Source: Neocallimastix lanati (nom. inval.)
Lineage: Eukaryota; Neocallimastigomycota; Neocallimastigomycetes; Neocallimastigales; Neocallimastigaceae
Direction of reading: 5' to 3'
Assembly: GCA_016946835.1 (NCBI GenBank)
Contig: JACVTC010000181.1
Span: 165,001-229,000 of the forward strand
DNA: 64,000 bases
The stretch's first letter is position 1. Every line of letters starts with the position of its first letter. This document shows, in pieces, positions 1-10,335 of the stretch. Both the position numbers and the translations under genes were made by a program. The notes beneath the pieces are model-generated. The model searched no databases, was not told the DNA's origin, and was given only the letters and a program-made list of their open reading frames with translations.

Positions 1-860
1 ATCAAGAAATATCGTATTTATGAAATAGTATAATAATTATTATATATTTATATAATACACTCAAATTATTATTTTAGAATATAATGTTCATTTTATTATG
101 TTTATTTATTAAAATTATTCACTTTATTATATTTATTTATTAAAATAATTATTCACTATTATTCATTCTCAATTAATACATTTCAATAAAAATAAAAACA
201 CAACATTTTTTTTATAATTAAAACTTCCTAATTTTTATCTTATTATTCTCTATATTATTATTATTTAAAACTTGTACTTTTACATAATTAATTATATTAT
301 ATATATTTTTATAATAAACTTATATTAATAATAAAATAATAAAATAATTTTATAATATTATATCTTATTAAATATTAATTTTAACTTATTTAGAAAATAT
401 TAATAATAAAATTATTTACAATAATATTTAAAATAATAATTATATCACTTTACATTCTTATTAAATATCTCGTATCACTATTGTGTAAAGAATTATAATT
501 ATTATTCAAAATAATTATTATTCTTTATTAAAAAATTAATATTTAAAGTTTATTATTTTATAAAATTTTATGAATAATTTTATTAATTATGTCACATAGT
601 AATTATTAATTAATGTTATTGTTTTAAAATTAAATTAAATTATCAATAATTAATATATTAAATTATAATAATGTATTATTGTATTAAAATAATGTTAAAT
701 TCTATTTAATTAAGAAAAATTAAATTGTATTAAAATGATAATTTTATTTAATCAAGAAATAATTAAATTATATTTTTTCTTGGACTTTTAATTAAGATAA
801 TTAAAAGAATTAATTATTTAATTATACTTGTGATTAAATATTAATAAAATTAATATATAA
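1..860. other. AT-rich noncoding DNA
   Basis: Almost entirely A and T with short A/T runs. No open frame of useful length, repeat unit or recognisable element was seen. It could be decayed repeat sequence. Confidence 0.5.
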
Positions 861-1045
861 TTAGTTAATAAGTTTTCTCCCTTATTCGGGTTTTCTTATT
901 AACTAAAGATTGATGTAATTAAACACCAATCGAGATCTATCTAGTTTTTTCTTCTAATCTTTTTCTAGATAGAGATAATTTTCCAAGATTAGAAATCAAA
1001 TTAATATAAATAGGACTCTTGATTCTTCTAAAAATAATCAAGAGT
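861..1045 (+). ncRNA. Cluster of five stems, one pair in pseudoknot register
   Basis: Five inverted repeats follow one another: 861-872 with 895-906 (12 bp), 908-912 with 927-931 (5 bp), 936-944 with 965-973 (9 bp), 952-961 with 985-994 (10 bp) and 1015-1024 with 1036-1045 (10 bp). All are exact. The third and fourth interleave: the 5' arm of the fourth lies in the loop of the third, which is H-type pseudoknot topology with connecting loops of 7, 3 and 11 nt. The block is less AT-only than its surroundings. Strand is arbitrary, since the stems exist on both. It may be a structured RNA or the leader or LTR of an unrecognised element. No ribozyme or riboswitch family was recognised. Confidence 0.35.
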
Positions 1046-1320
1046 TATTATTATAAGAAATTATAATAATTAACACAAATATCTTAAAATTACTTTTAAT
1101 AAAAAATTTTTATAATAAAATAATTTCTAAAATTCTCTTAACCTATTTTTAATGTTGTTTATTATAATCTTATAATAAACTCTAAGTTTTTAAATTTTCG
1201 TTTTCAATTTTTATATTATATTTTTTAATTTTATCTCAATTAATAATATTTTTTATTATTAATTGTAGAAAGAATTAATTATTAATATAATTAAATATTT
1301 TTAATTAATTCTTTACATAT

Positions 1321-2549
1321 TGATACGGGGTGTCTCTAAATACCTTGTATTTCCTATTAAATACTCTTAATAATAATAAAATAAAATTATTATTAAATAT
1401 TCTTATTAAAATCTTTTATTAATATCAAATATAATAAAAATTATTATTAAATATTCATATTAAAATCTTTTATTAATATTAAATATAATAAAAATTATTA
1501 AATATTCTAATAAAAATCTTTTATTAATATTAAATATAATAAAAATTATTATTAAATATTCTTATTAAAATCTTTTATAATAAAAATTATTATTAAATAT
1601 TCTTATAAAATTCTTTTATCAATATCAAATATAATAAAAATTATTATTAAATATTCTAATAAAAATCTTTTATTAATATCAAATATAATAAAAATTATTA
1701 TTAAATATTCTTATTAAAATCTTTTATTAATATCAAATATAATAAAAATTATTATTAAATATTCTTATTAAAATCTATTATTAATATCAAATATAATAAA
1801 AATTATTATTAAATATTCTAATAAAAATCTTTTATTAATATTAAATATAATAAAAATTATTATTAAATATTCTTATTAAAAATTATATAATATTTAAATC
1901 ATTATTAATTCTTATTTTTATATTAAGAATAATAAAAACCTATTTCAATAAATATTTGATATAAAATACAAAATTATAAGTTTCTGTATAATATTTTCTA
2001 AACCTTTGAAATAAACTAAAAATAAATCAAAAATCAAAAATAAATTAAATTTTTATTAAAAATAAAAATGAACTAAAATACAGAATTTCAATAATAAAAA
2101 AATGATCTAAAATACAGAAAATATCAATTCTGTATAATTCTCTCTCTGAAAAACAATATCAAGAAGAAGCTACCGCCCGGAATGCCCTTCGTGATACAAT
2201 CTCTAAATTAATTTTTATATTTTAATTTAATAAATGTTATTTTTTTTTTTAAAAAAATAATTTAAAATAATAGTTAAAAATTAAAATAAAATAGTTATAA
2301 TAGTTTTTTTTATAAAGAATATATTAATAATAAATAAAATGTATTAAAATAAAAGTATAAAAAGAAGAATAAATTTCTTTCTTTTTAATACTTGGAACAA
2401 ATAATTTTAATTTTAAAATTTTAAATTTAAATAAAGAATATTTTAAAATTTAATTTTTTTTCTTGTTTCCAAATTTATTTTTATAGTTATGTGTTAATAT
2501 TTATTTTTTTGTTTTGAATATCTTAGTGTTTCAACCCCAGCCCGTATCA
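1321..2549 (+). repeat. E1 5' LTR
   Basis: A 1229-bp LTR with TGATAC/GTATCA ends, defined by its match to 11647-13012. It contains about ten copies of a roughly 56-bp minisatellite (1374-1890) and then a unique 3' half ending in the GC-richer stretch beside the primer site. Confidence 0.92.
1374..1890 (+). repeat. 56-bp minisatellite in 5' LTR
   Basis: About ten tandem copies of a roughly 56-bp unit built round 'aaaaattattattaaatatt' followed by 'cttttattaatat'. Some units are shortened to about 40 bp. Copy number differs between the LTRs of the window: about 10 here, about 12-13 at 11700-12340 and about 4-5 at 16130-16360. Confidence 0.85.
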
Positions 2550-2557
2550 TAAAAATT

Positions 2558-2575
2558 TGGTGGAGAATCCGGGCG
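2558..2575 (+). promoter_or_regulatory. E1 primer-binding site
   Basis: The sequence tggtggagaatccgggcg lies 8 bp past the LTR end. TGG at its start pairs with the CCA end of a tRNA, and the rest fits an acceptor stem plus part of the T arm. The tRNA was not identified. The identical 18 bp occur in E2 at 13489. Confidence 0.8.
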
Positions 2576-2744
2576 CCTGAAACACATTATAAGATGAAAA
2601 GAAACCTTAGAATAAATATTAAACATATAATTTTTTTTATTTAAACTTATTATTTTGTTATAGGGAATATAAAATTTATAAAACTTTAATTTTTTTTTTG
2701 GAAAAATTATTTAATTTTTTTACTTAGTTACACAAATTTTATAC

Positions 2745-2777
<33 letters not shown>

Positions 2778-3694
2778 TTTTGTGAAACTTAATTCGTAAA
2801 TTTTATTTGTTATAATAAAACATTTATTTTTACTTATAATAATAATAAAAATAATAATAAAAAAAAAATATATATATATATATATATTATTTATATATAA
2901 TAATTCAAAAAAAAAATTACATTTTAGAAGAGCACTTCCGCTCAATTCTTATTTATTATTAAAATAATTACTTCCATCAAGAGAATTTGTTCTATCTGGA
3001 AAGTCTATCAAGAGGATTTTTCAAGATATTGAAAAACTTGGAATAATTAGTTTTATTCAACAATAATAAATAAGTTTTATAATTATTAATTTTAAATTTT
3101 TATTTTCTTAATATTAGAATACTAAATTCATTCAGTACCTACCATCAGGGAGAGCGGCTGTTAGATGAAAAACTCTATAGCTAAAGGCTCATCGATTGGG
3201 ATAGGTGAATTAAGTAATTCCGTATTATTAATTAAATAAAAATTATTATTATTAATTATTTCTAAAATCAGCATCGTTTTCCGGGAATATACAATATATG
3301 GTAATTTATTAGTGGCTTGATTAAATTCAGGTATAATAAATTATTAAAATAACTTTTTATTAGAGAGTAGATAAGAGCGTTTACTTGTATAAGCGGGGGA
3401 GTAGAGCGCTATTTAATAAGGTTTCAATATCAGACCTTTAATTGAAAAATCCATAAAGCCCTTGTTTCAATAGGCAGGAACAGTTAAAGGTTACTTGGAA
3501 CTGACGGTTAAATAGTGGAGGTCGAAAGACGCAGAGTAAATGCTTGCGGGAATCGAAAATAATAATAAAGTTATAACATATATTTGATTGTCCCTTATTA
3601 AAATATATACAAAAAAAATATACTAATTTATATAATAATAATTCTACTAACAAGCCTTTTCTATCGCTAAAAACTATTCTTCATTTGGAATTTG

Positions 3695-3743
<49 letters not shown>

Positions 3744-3965
3744 TCATTAATATTTGTCTTCCTTTTTAATAAGATTTACTTCATCATTTTTTTTAAAATC
3801 CATATAAAAAAAAATATCTTCTATAATAATTATTTTCCTTTTAATAGGATTTACTTTATCATTTATTTTTTTTGATTAAAATCTAAAAAAAAAAAAAAAA
3901 AGAATAAATTTCTATATATATACTTATAAATAAATTTCCTGTAAAACTCAATTTTTAAATAATAT

Positions 3966-3997
<32 letters not shown>

Positions 3998-4314
3998 TTA
4001 TATCTTCGTTTCTATAAAAGAAATTTTGTGTTCTTTATTGTTCTTTATTAATAAAAGAAAATATATAAATATATTTTCTCTGTAATATTTATTTTTCCTT
4101 TTTTAAAAAAAGAAAAAAAAAAGATTTTCTTTATCTTTTTTTTTGTTAAAATCTATATATATATATAAATATTATAAAATAAATTTCTTTTTAAAACTAT
4201 ATTTTAAATAAAATAAATAAAAAAAATATATATATATATATCCTTATAAAAAAAAAAAAAATTTTTTTTTATATTCGTTTCTATTTAAGCAATTTTGTGT
4301 TCTTTTGTGTTCTT

Positions 4315-4352
<38 letters not shown>
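2576..4352 (+). other. E1 leader with long A-tracts and a GC-richer middle
   Basis: A 1.8-kb untranslated leader. It holds A-tracts of 29 bp (2745-2773, followed by eight T and GTGAAAC), 40 bp (3699-3738), one of more than 20 bp near 3970, and 34 bp directly before gag. Positions about 3130-3560 are clearly less AT-rich than the rest and could hold a structured packaging or translation signal. Small frames here are homopolymer artefacts. Confidence 0.6.
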
Positions 4353-4355
<3 letters not shown>

Positions 4356-5684
4356 AAGATTAGCGAAATAGCTAAATTATTGCCACGACTTGGTAGTTTC
4401 GATAGGGACATAGAATCATGGGCTGAAGAGTTCAATAGGGTAATGGAACTCTCAGATATTGATGACCCTAGAAAAATGTTTGCTTGGGCAAAAGAATGTG
4501 TTCCTGGACGATTAAAAGGAGTAATTGAAGATCTTAAAGAAGAAGATGAAGAGGCTGAAATGATCATATATCCAAGTATTACGGATATTAAAACTGCCAT
4601 TGAAAAATTTTTAGATATTACTCCTCAAGAAAAATGCTTTAACCTAAAATCACTCAAAATACAAAAGGGTGAATCAATTAAAGACTTTAACTGGAGATAC
4701 GGTAAATTATACAGATCACTTACTCCAGAAAGTCAAGCATTTATTACTATTAATGATTACACGGATTCATTATTAAGTCGTCCATATGCTAGAAAGGAAG
4801 TAATAACTTCTCAACCAGCTAATTTAGAAGAAGCATTTAAAATAGCTGAACTTGCAGAGACTGCTTCTGAAATGCCCAATAGAAATAGAAATGTCGTTAT
4901 GTTTACCAATACTTATGGAGGTCTAAATTCTATTTTTCCAAATAATTATAGTAATAATTATAATAATAGAAATTATGACAATCCTAATAATTATGAATAC
5001 AATAATTATCGCTCTAATTATAATAATTATAACTATAATAATTATAATAATTATAATAAAAATAATGGTTATAATCTTTCAAATAATTATAATAATAATT
5101 ATCGAAATTCTTATAATAATAATTATAATAACTCTATTAATAACAGAAATATAAATCATTTCTGAAATGGTTATAATAGTGGTAATAATTATAATAACAA
5201 TAATCCAAATTTTAACAACATGAATAATAATTTTAGCAATAATAAAGTATCCGGAATTAAAAATAATTTAAGAAATCAAAATTTTATGTCTAATAATATT
5301 AAGCTAAATTGTTTTAAATGTCATCAACCTGGTCATAGGATGCAAGATTGTCCTTATACTTATCAAGAACTAGCTGATATGGAAGCTACTGGAAGACTTA
5401 ATAACAATAATCTCTACATTACAAATAACAGCAATACAAACAGAAATCATAACCTAAACAATAATAATAACTATGATGGTAATTATAATATTAGTAATTT
5501 AAATAGAAACTCTAATATTAATACTAATAATGTAAATAATTATAACTCAAATGGAAACTTTAATGTTAATACTAATTATAATAATACTAGTTATAACAGT
5601 TCAAATCCTAATCATAATAACATAGATCCTATTAATAATAACCAAAATTTCTTTAATAACAATAATCAACCTTTAAACTTCTAA
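4353..5684 (+). CDS. E1 Gag region: capsid, Asn-rich linker, zinc knuckle
   Basis: Structural protein of a Ty3-type element. The likely start is the ATG at 4353, giving MKISEIAKLL; an upstream in-frame ATG at 4305 would put a poly-Lys tract on the N terminus, encoded by the A-tract, and is less likely. The capsid-like part runs to about 4900 and includes 'ESWAEEFNRV' and 'LEEAFKIAELAE'. An Asn/Tyr-rich linker follows, then a CCHC zinc knuckle, CFKCHQPGHRMQDC, at 5310-5351, and another Asn-rich tail. The C-terminal motif LNF before 'MGEG' recurs in E4. The region is listed as a whole and is not a single uninterrupted frame. Confidence 0.8.
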
Positions 5685-5911
5685 ATGGGAGAAGGAATAC
5701 TCCCATAAATCAAACCAATACAACTCTTTTAACTAATTCACTTACTGGAACTAAAGAATCTTCGAATATAGAAGATAATAAAGAAATAGCCATTGTAGCT
5801 GAAAGAAGAAGTAGAAAAACTAATGAAAATAAACCATATAAGAAAGCAACTAAGAAAAGTTTAAAAGAAAATCCTCAACCAATTAAAGTTCCATCAAATA
5901 ATCAGGAACAA

Positions 5912-7996
5912 ATGGAAATGGAACCAGAAAGTGAAACTAATAGTAATAATAAAGGAAATGAAAATCAAAAAGAAACAGAAGCGTTAAATCATCTTGATCC
6001 ATCTTTTATAAATGAACTCTCAATTGAAGAAGCAAAAAGAAGAAACAAGAAAGAAAGAGCAAAAGAAATAAAAGAATTAGCTAAAGAAATACAACTTCCA
6101 AGTGAAAAAAAGGTAGAAAAATCCAATAAGGAAAATATTACAAAAAAATTAAAAATAACAGGAAATCAAGATAATTATAATATTGTGGACGATATTGGAA
6201 ATAAGTTCGCTAATATTACCATCGGACAGTTGCTCAATATCAATCCTAAATTGAGAACTGAATTATCTAAAGCCTTAAAGTTTACAACAATTATAGAAGA
6301 TGAAGAAACAATCTTATCAACAATTAAGAAAGATAAGATTGTAAAAACAAAATGTAAGGTAGAAAACGTAGAAACTACAGTATATTTAGATTCCTGTTCT
6401 TCTATTAATATGATCACCAAAACCTTCATGATAAATAATAAAATTCCATTTAAACCAATTTCTGCTATTAAAGAAACTTTATATCAAGCTTGTATTAATA
6501 CCACGCTCATCTCAAAATTATATGAAATAGAAATAACAATTGGAAATATTACTTCTAAGGAAATCTTTAGATTGGTTGAAAAAGATGATATTTTCCAAGT
6601 ATTAATTGGTGTGGATGCGCTAGCTAGAATGAAGATTATTATGGACTTCTCTGATCACACCTTGTATCAAAAAACAGATGAGATACGAAAGATAGGAAGT
6701 TTTGAAAGTGTGACGGAAATAGAAGATGAAGAAGATGATATTAAAGATGAATTCGAAGAAGAATTGAATAAAGATGTGCTAGTTGATTATTTATTAACCA
6801 CCGAAGATAAATATATTCAAATTTTATATGAAGAAAATAATGATAATAATGATATTGATAATTCCTTTGGAAATCATAATGATAAAGATGGAAATAATTT
6901 TTGCAATATAAATAATAATGATAATTATTTAAAGAATGTATTTGGATGTAAAATTAATAATGATAAAATTTCTAAAATTTATAATAATAATTGTTCTTCT
7001 AATAAAGATATTAATAATAATAATACTAACAAAAATTTTAATACTATAAATAATCATGATAATCCAAATGAAATTAATATCGATAATAATAATAATATCG
7101 AAAATTTTTCTAATAAAAATTTTTCTAGTAAAAATCTATCTAATAAAAATTTTAATAGTAAAAATTTTTCTAATAAAATTTTTAATAATAGAATTAATAA
7201 TATTTTTGAAAAACCTATTAATAAAAATAATATCAATAATTCGATTAGTATTAATAATAAAAATTGTTCTTCTGAAAATTTTAATAATAAAAATAATATT
7301 AATAATTTCTCTAAAAATTTATATGATGTTAATAATACTGATAATATTTCTAAAGATTTAGATAATATTAATAATATTTATGAAAACTTAAATAGCATTA
7401 ATAATACTAATAATCCTTATAATATTTTTGGAAATAAAAATAATATTAATAATTTTTCTAAAATTTTTAATAAAAATAATATTAATAATCTTTCTGAAAA
7501 CCTTAATAAAAATAATATTAATACTGATAAACCTTCTAAAAATTTTTGTAATGATAATAATGATAATATAGTTTCTAAAGATGTTGATAATACTATTAGT
7601 AATAAAAATTTTTCCTCAATTTTTAATGAAGATGTTAATAATAAAAATTCTTTCGAAATTAATCATCATGTTAATGATATTAATGATTTCGTTATAAGTG
7701 GTAACAAAAAAGATAATAAAAATTCTTTACAAAATAATTATTCTTTATTAACAAAAATAAATGAAATTAATAATAAAAAGAATTATGAAAACAGTGTAAT
7801 CAAAAATATTGATATTTCTATTGAAAATACTGTTAAGAATTTTAAAAATGTAAAGGAAATAACTATTCATGAAATTGCGGCGAAAGCACCAACAAAAATT
7901 AGAAACAAACTAAAGTTTTTATTATTAAATAATATAAATGTATTGGCACTTGATACAGATGATTTAGGTAAATCGAAATTACTAGTCATAAAATAA
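5912..7996 (+). CDS. E1 Pol N-terminal part: aspartic protease and long Asn-rich linker
   Basis: An open stretch of 694 codons. The first 100 residues are Lys/Glu-rich. A conserved helix-rich segment ('GQLLNINPKLRTEL') precedes the protease-like domain, with motif 'VYLDSCSSIN' near residue 158 and the flap-side motif 'LIGVDALARM' near residue 230. From about residue 300 to 645 the protein is almost pure Asn/Lys/Ser/Ile low complexity, and it ends with 'ATKIRNKLKF'-type sequence leading to reverse transcriptase. The same protease neighbourhood is recognisable in the fossils at 34.2 kb, 58.6 kb (minus) and 59.7-60.2 kb, showing one related Ty3 clade. The linker is far longer than is usual for the family. 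Confidence 0.75.
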   Translation: MEMEPESETNSNNKGNENQKETEALNHLDPSFINELSIEEAKRRNKKERAKEIKELAKEIQLPSEKKVEKSNKENITKKLKITGNQDNYNIVDDIGNKFANITIGQLLNINPKLRTELSKALKFTTIIEDEETILSTIKKDKIVKTKCKVENVETTVYLDSCSSINMITKTFMINNKIPFKPISAIKETLYQACINTTLISKLYEIEITIGNITSKEIFRLVEKDDIFQVLIGVDALARMKIIMDFSDHTLYQKTDEIRKIGSFESVTEIEDEEDDIKDEFEEELNKDVLVDYLLTTEDKYIQILYEENNDNNDIDNSFGNHNDKDGNNFCNINNNDNYLKNVFGCKINNDKISKIYNNNCSSNKDINNNNTNKNFNTINNHDNPNEINIDNNNNIENFSNKNFSSKNLSNKNFNSKNFSNKIFNNRINNIFEKPINKNNINNSISINNKNCSSENFNNKNNINNFSKNLYDVNNTDNISKDLDNINNIYENLNSINNTNNPYNIFGNKNNINNFSKIFNKNNINNLSENLNKNNINTDKPSKNFCNDNNDNIVSKDVDNTISNKNFSSIFNEDVNNKNSFEINHHVNDINDFVISGNKKDNKNSLQNNYSLLTKINEINNKKNYENSVIKNIDISIENTVKNFKNVKEITIHEIAAKAPTKIRNKLKFLLLNNINVLALDTDDLGKSKLLVIK

Positions 7997-8013
7997 AAAT
8001 CATAAGTGGTCGA

Positions 8014-9972
8014 ATGCCAATTAAACAAAGAATGTATCGAGTAGCAAATAAGAAGCAAATGAGTATACTAAGAGAAGAAATAAGTAAATTATTAAGAAAT
8101 GGATTGATAGAACCTTCAAAATCATCATGGTCGTTCCCAGTTATTCTCGTTCCTAAAAAGAATGGTAAATGGAGAATGGTAGTGGACTATAGAAAATTAA
8201 ATGATATTACTATTAAAGACGCATATCCTTTACCTTATATAGAAGAAATATTATTTTCTATAGGCAATAAAGTTAAGTACTTAACCACGCTTGACTTATT
8301 TTCTGGTTTCCATCAGATTCCTATGGAAAAAGAAGACAGAGATAAAACTTGCTTTACAACAATGTTTGGAAATTATAATTACAAAGTTATGCCATTCGGA
8401 CTTTGTAATGCTCCTGCAACTTTCCAACGTGAAATGAACAGAATATTCTTGTCTTTAATTGGTAAATGTATGTTCATTTATATGGATGATTTAGTAATAT
8501 TTTCTGATACCTTGGAACAACACATATTGGATCTACAAAAAGTTTTTGATATTATTAAAGAAAATGGTCTAAAGGCTAATTTATCAAAATGCCATTTTAT
8601 TAAACAAGAAGTTGAAGTATTAGGCCATATTTTATCCACAGAAGGTATAAAGCCAGTACCCAAAAAGGTAGATGTAATATCCAAATGGGAATCACCTAAA
8701 AATATTACTCAATTAAGATCTTTCTTAGGTGCAATTGAATATTATAGAAAATTTATTAAAGATTTTGCTATAATTGCTCAACCATTATTTAAACTATTAA
8801 AGAAAAATATAAAATATATCTGGGATGATATAACTGAAGAAAGATTTAAAATTCTTAAGGAAAAACTTATTGAAGCTCCTATTCTTAAATATCCAGATTA
8901 TGATAAACAATTTTTAATTAGAACGGATGCTTCATTAGATGGAATAGGTGGTGTATTAATGCAGAAAGATAAAGATAACATCGAACATCCAATTCAATAC
9001 ATTAGTAGATCTTTAAAACCTACTGAAATAAATTATAGTATTACTGATTTAGAAGGCACAGCTGCTTATTATTGTTGTTTAAAATTTAAACCATATTTTA
9101 GTGGTAATAAATATGATACTATTTTATATACTGATCATAAACCTTTAATAGGCTTATTTAATAATAAAGAACCAAATAATGCTCGTCAAGCTAGATGGGT
9201 TATAACTTTTAGTATGTTAAAAATTGTAGTTAAATATGAACAAGGAAAGAAAAATGTTATTGCTGATGCACTTTCTCGATTAATTCCTGACTCTAAAAAT
9301 ATTAATAAAGAAATTAAAAATAATACTTTGTTTATTCATTTGAATAATAATGAAAATATTAATTACGATTCTATTGAAAATATAAATAGAATGAATAATA
9401 CAAATAAAAATGATTATCCTTTAAATAATATTTCTGAAGAAAATAATTACGTTAATTTTAATAAAAATAATTTAGATAATATTATAATTAATTCTTTAAA
9501 TAAATTAAATAATAATAATAATAATAATAATTATATTTTTAAAAATTTAAATAATAATTCCAGTGTTAATAGTTATTATGAAAAATTTAATAATAATAAT
9601 AATAATAATGACAAAAATTTTTATTTAGAAAATTTTGATAATAATTGTAATAATAGTAGTAACCATATTAAAAAATTTTCAAAGGAATTTTGTAACCTTA
9701 ATCAAAATAATATTAAAAATTTTTCTGAAAAACTTAATTATAACAATATTAATAAAAATTGTATTAAAAATTTTTATGAAAATAATTTTGATAAAAATCC
9801 TTTAATTAATATTTCTGAAAATTCTTATAATAAAAATCTTAATATATGTAATTCTAAAATTAATGATAACTATAATGAAAATAATATTAATTTAAATAAA
9901 AGTAAAGATAATAATAATTTAGAAAATTATTATATTTTAAATAAAGAAAAAACAAAAAAAAAAAAAACATAG
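8014..9972 (+). CDS. E1 reverse transcriptase-RNase H with Asn-rich tail
   Basis: Copies element RNA into DNA and degrades the RNA strand. Visible in order: 'SSWSFPVILVPKKNGKWRM', 'TTLDLFSGFHQIPM', 'MPFGLCNAPATFQ', the catalytic 'YMDDLVIFS' (about residues 155-163), the connection motif 'FLGAIEYYRKFI', then RNase H with 'RTDASLDGIGGVLMQ', 'LEGTAAYY' and 'YTDHKPL', ending at 'IADALSRL' (about residue 425). This order is typical of Ty3/gypsy. The last 220 residues are Asn/Lys/Ser low complexity with no known domain, separating RNase H from integrase. Confidence 0.93.
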   Translation: MPIKQRMYRVANKKQMSILREEISKLLRNGLIEPSKSSWSFPVILVPKKNGKWRMVVDYRKLNDITIKDAYPLPYIEEILFSIGNKVKYLTTLDLFSGFHQIPMEKEDRDKTCFTTMFGNYNYKVMPFGLCNAPATFQREMNRIFLSLIGKCMFIYMDDLVIFSDTLEQHILDLQKVFDIIKENGLKANLSKCHFIKQEVEVLGHILSTEGIKPVPKKVDVISKWESPKNITQLRSFLGAIEYYRKFIKDFAIIAQPLFKLLKKNIKYIWDDITEERFKILKEKLIEAPILKYPDYDKQFLIRTDASLDGIGGVLMQKDKDNIEHPIQYISRSLKPTEINYSITDLEGTAAYYCCLKFKPYFSGNKYDTILYTDHKPLIGLFNNKEPNNARQARWVITFSMLKIVVKYEQGKKNVIADALSRLIPDSKNINKEIKNNTLFIHLNNNENINYDSIENINRMNNTNKNDYPLNNISEENNYVNFNKNNLDNIIINSLNKLNNNNNNNNYIFKNLNNNSSVNSYYEKFNNNNNNNDKNFYLENFDNNCNNSSNHIKKFSKEFCNLNQNNIKNFSEKLNYNNINKNCIKNFYENNFDKNPLINISENSYNKNLNICNSKINDNYNENNINLNKSKDNNNLENYYILNKEKTKKKKT

Positions 9973-9979
9973 ACTTGCA

Positions 9980-10335
9980 CATATGGGTACCCATCTCCCA
10001 TATGGCCATACAGTTATTAATTAACTGTAAGGTGATGAGTTATTGGCATACTGTATCAGCTTCGCCGCTCTCAATCGTCGTTACACACTGCCCGGAGATG
10101 CATTCCTAACGTTCCTACATATATCTCTAATGACCACGAGCATCAGAACGGAACCATTAACTCCTCCCTAGTGGGTGTAATCATTGGCGATTGGAAATTT
10201 TACAATCATCAAGGTCTATGCTTCAATTCAAAGCGTAGTATCAGGGTTGGGTGAAATAATCATCTGAGGGAAAGCCTTATGAACATCACGTGTGGTCTCA
10301 TGATATCCCAGGATAGAAACCTCATCCGATTATTT
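9980..10335 (+). other. GC-richer block between RNase H and integrase, shared with 53.5 kb
   Basis: About 350 bp with near-balanced base composition inside an otherwise very AT-rich element. No long frame and no integrase or RNase H similarity was found. It aligns collinearly with 53466-53840: shared stretches include 'ttcctacatata', 'agcatcagaa', 'gggttgggtgaa' and 'catgatatccca'. The two copies differ by many substitutions and small gaps. It could be captured host sequence, a structured RNA or a decayed gene. The integrase frame begins within its 3' end. Confidence 0.6.

Noticed and set aside
1321-1420. Target duplication for E1
   Set aside because: The left flank (catat) and right flank (attgt) do not match, so none is claimed; the right flank is better explained as the E2 duplication.
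2739-2945. 68-codon minus-strand frame with poly-Phe
   Set aside because: Created by a 29-bp A-tract and TA repeats in the E1 leader; no protein-like composition.
3130-3560. tRNA or other RNA gene in the GC-richer E1 leader
   Set aside because: I could not fold a cloverleaf or find A and B boxes with proper spacing; left as leader sequence.
7054-7361. Long frames on both strands within the E1 Asn-rich linker
   Set aside because: They are shadows of the AAT-rich repeat; periodic low complexity keeps several frames open at once.
10000-10330. rRNA fragment as source of the GC-richer block
   Set aside because: No conserved rRNA word was recognised, and the 53.5-kb copy contains a frame and drifts like ordinary DNA.
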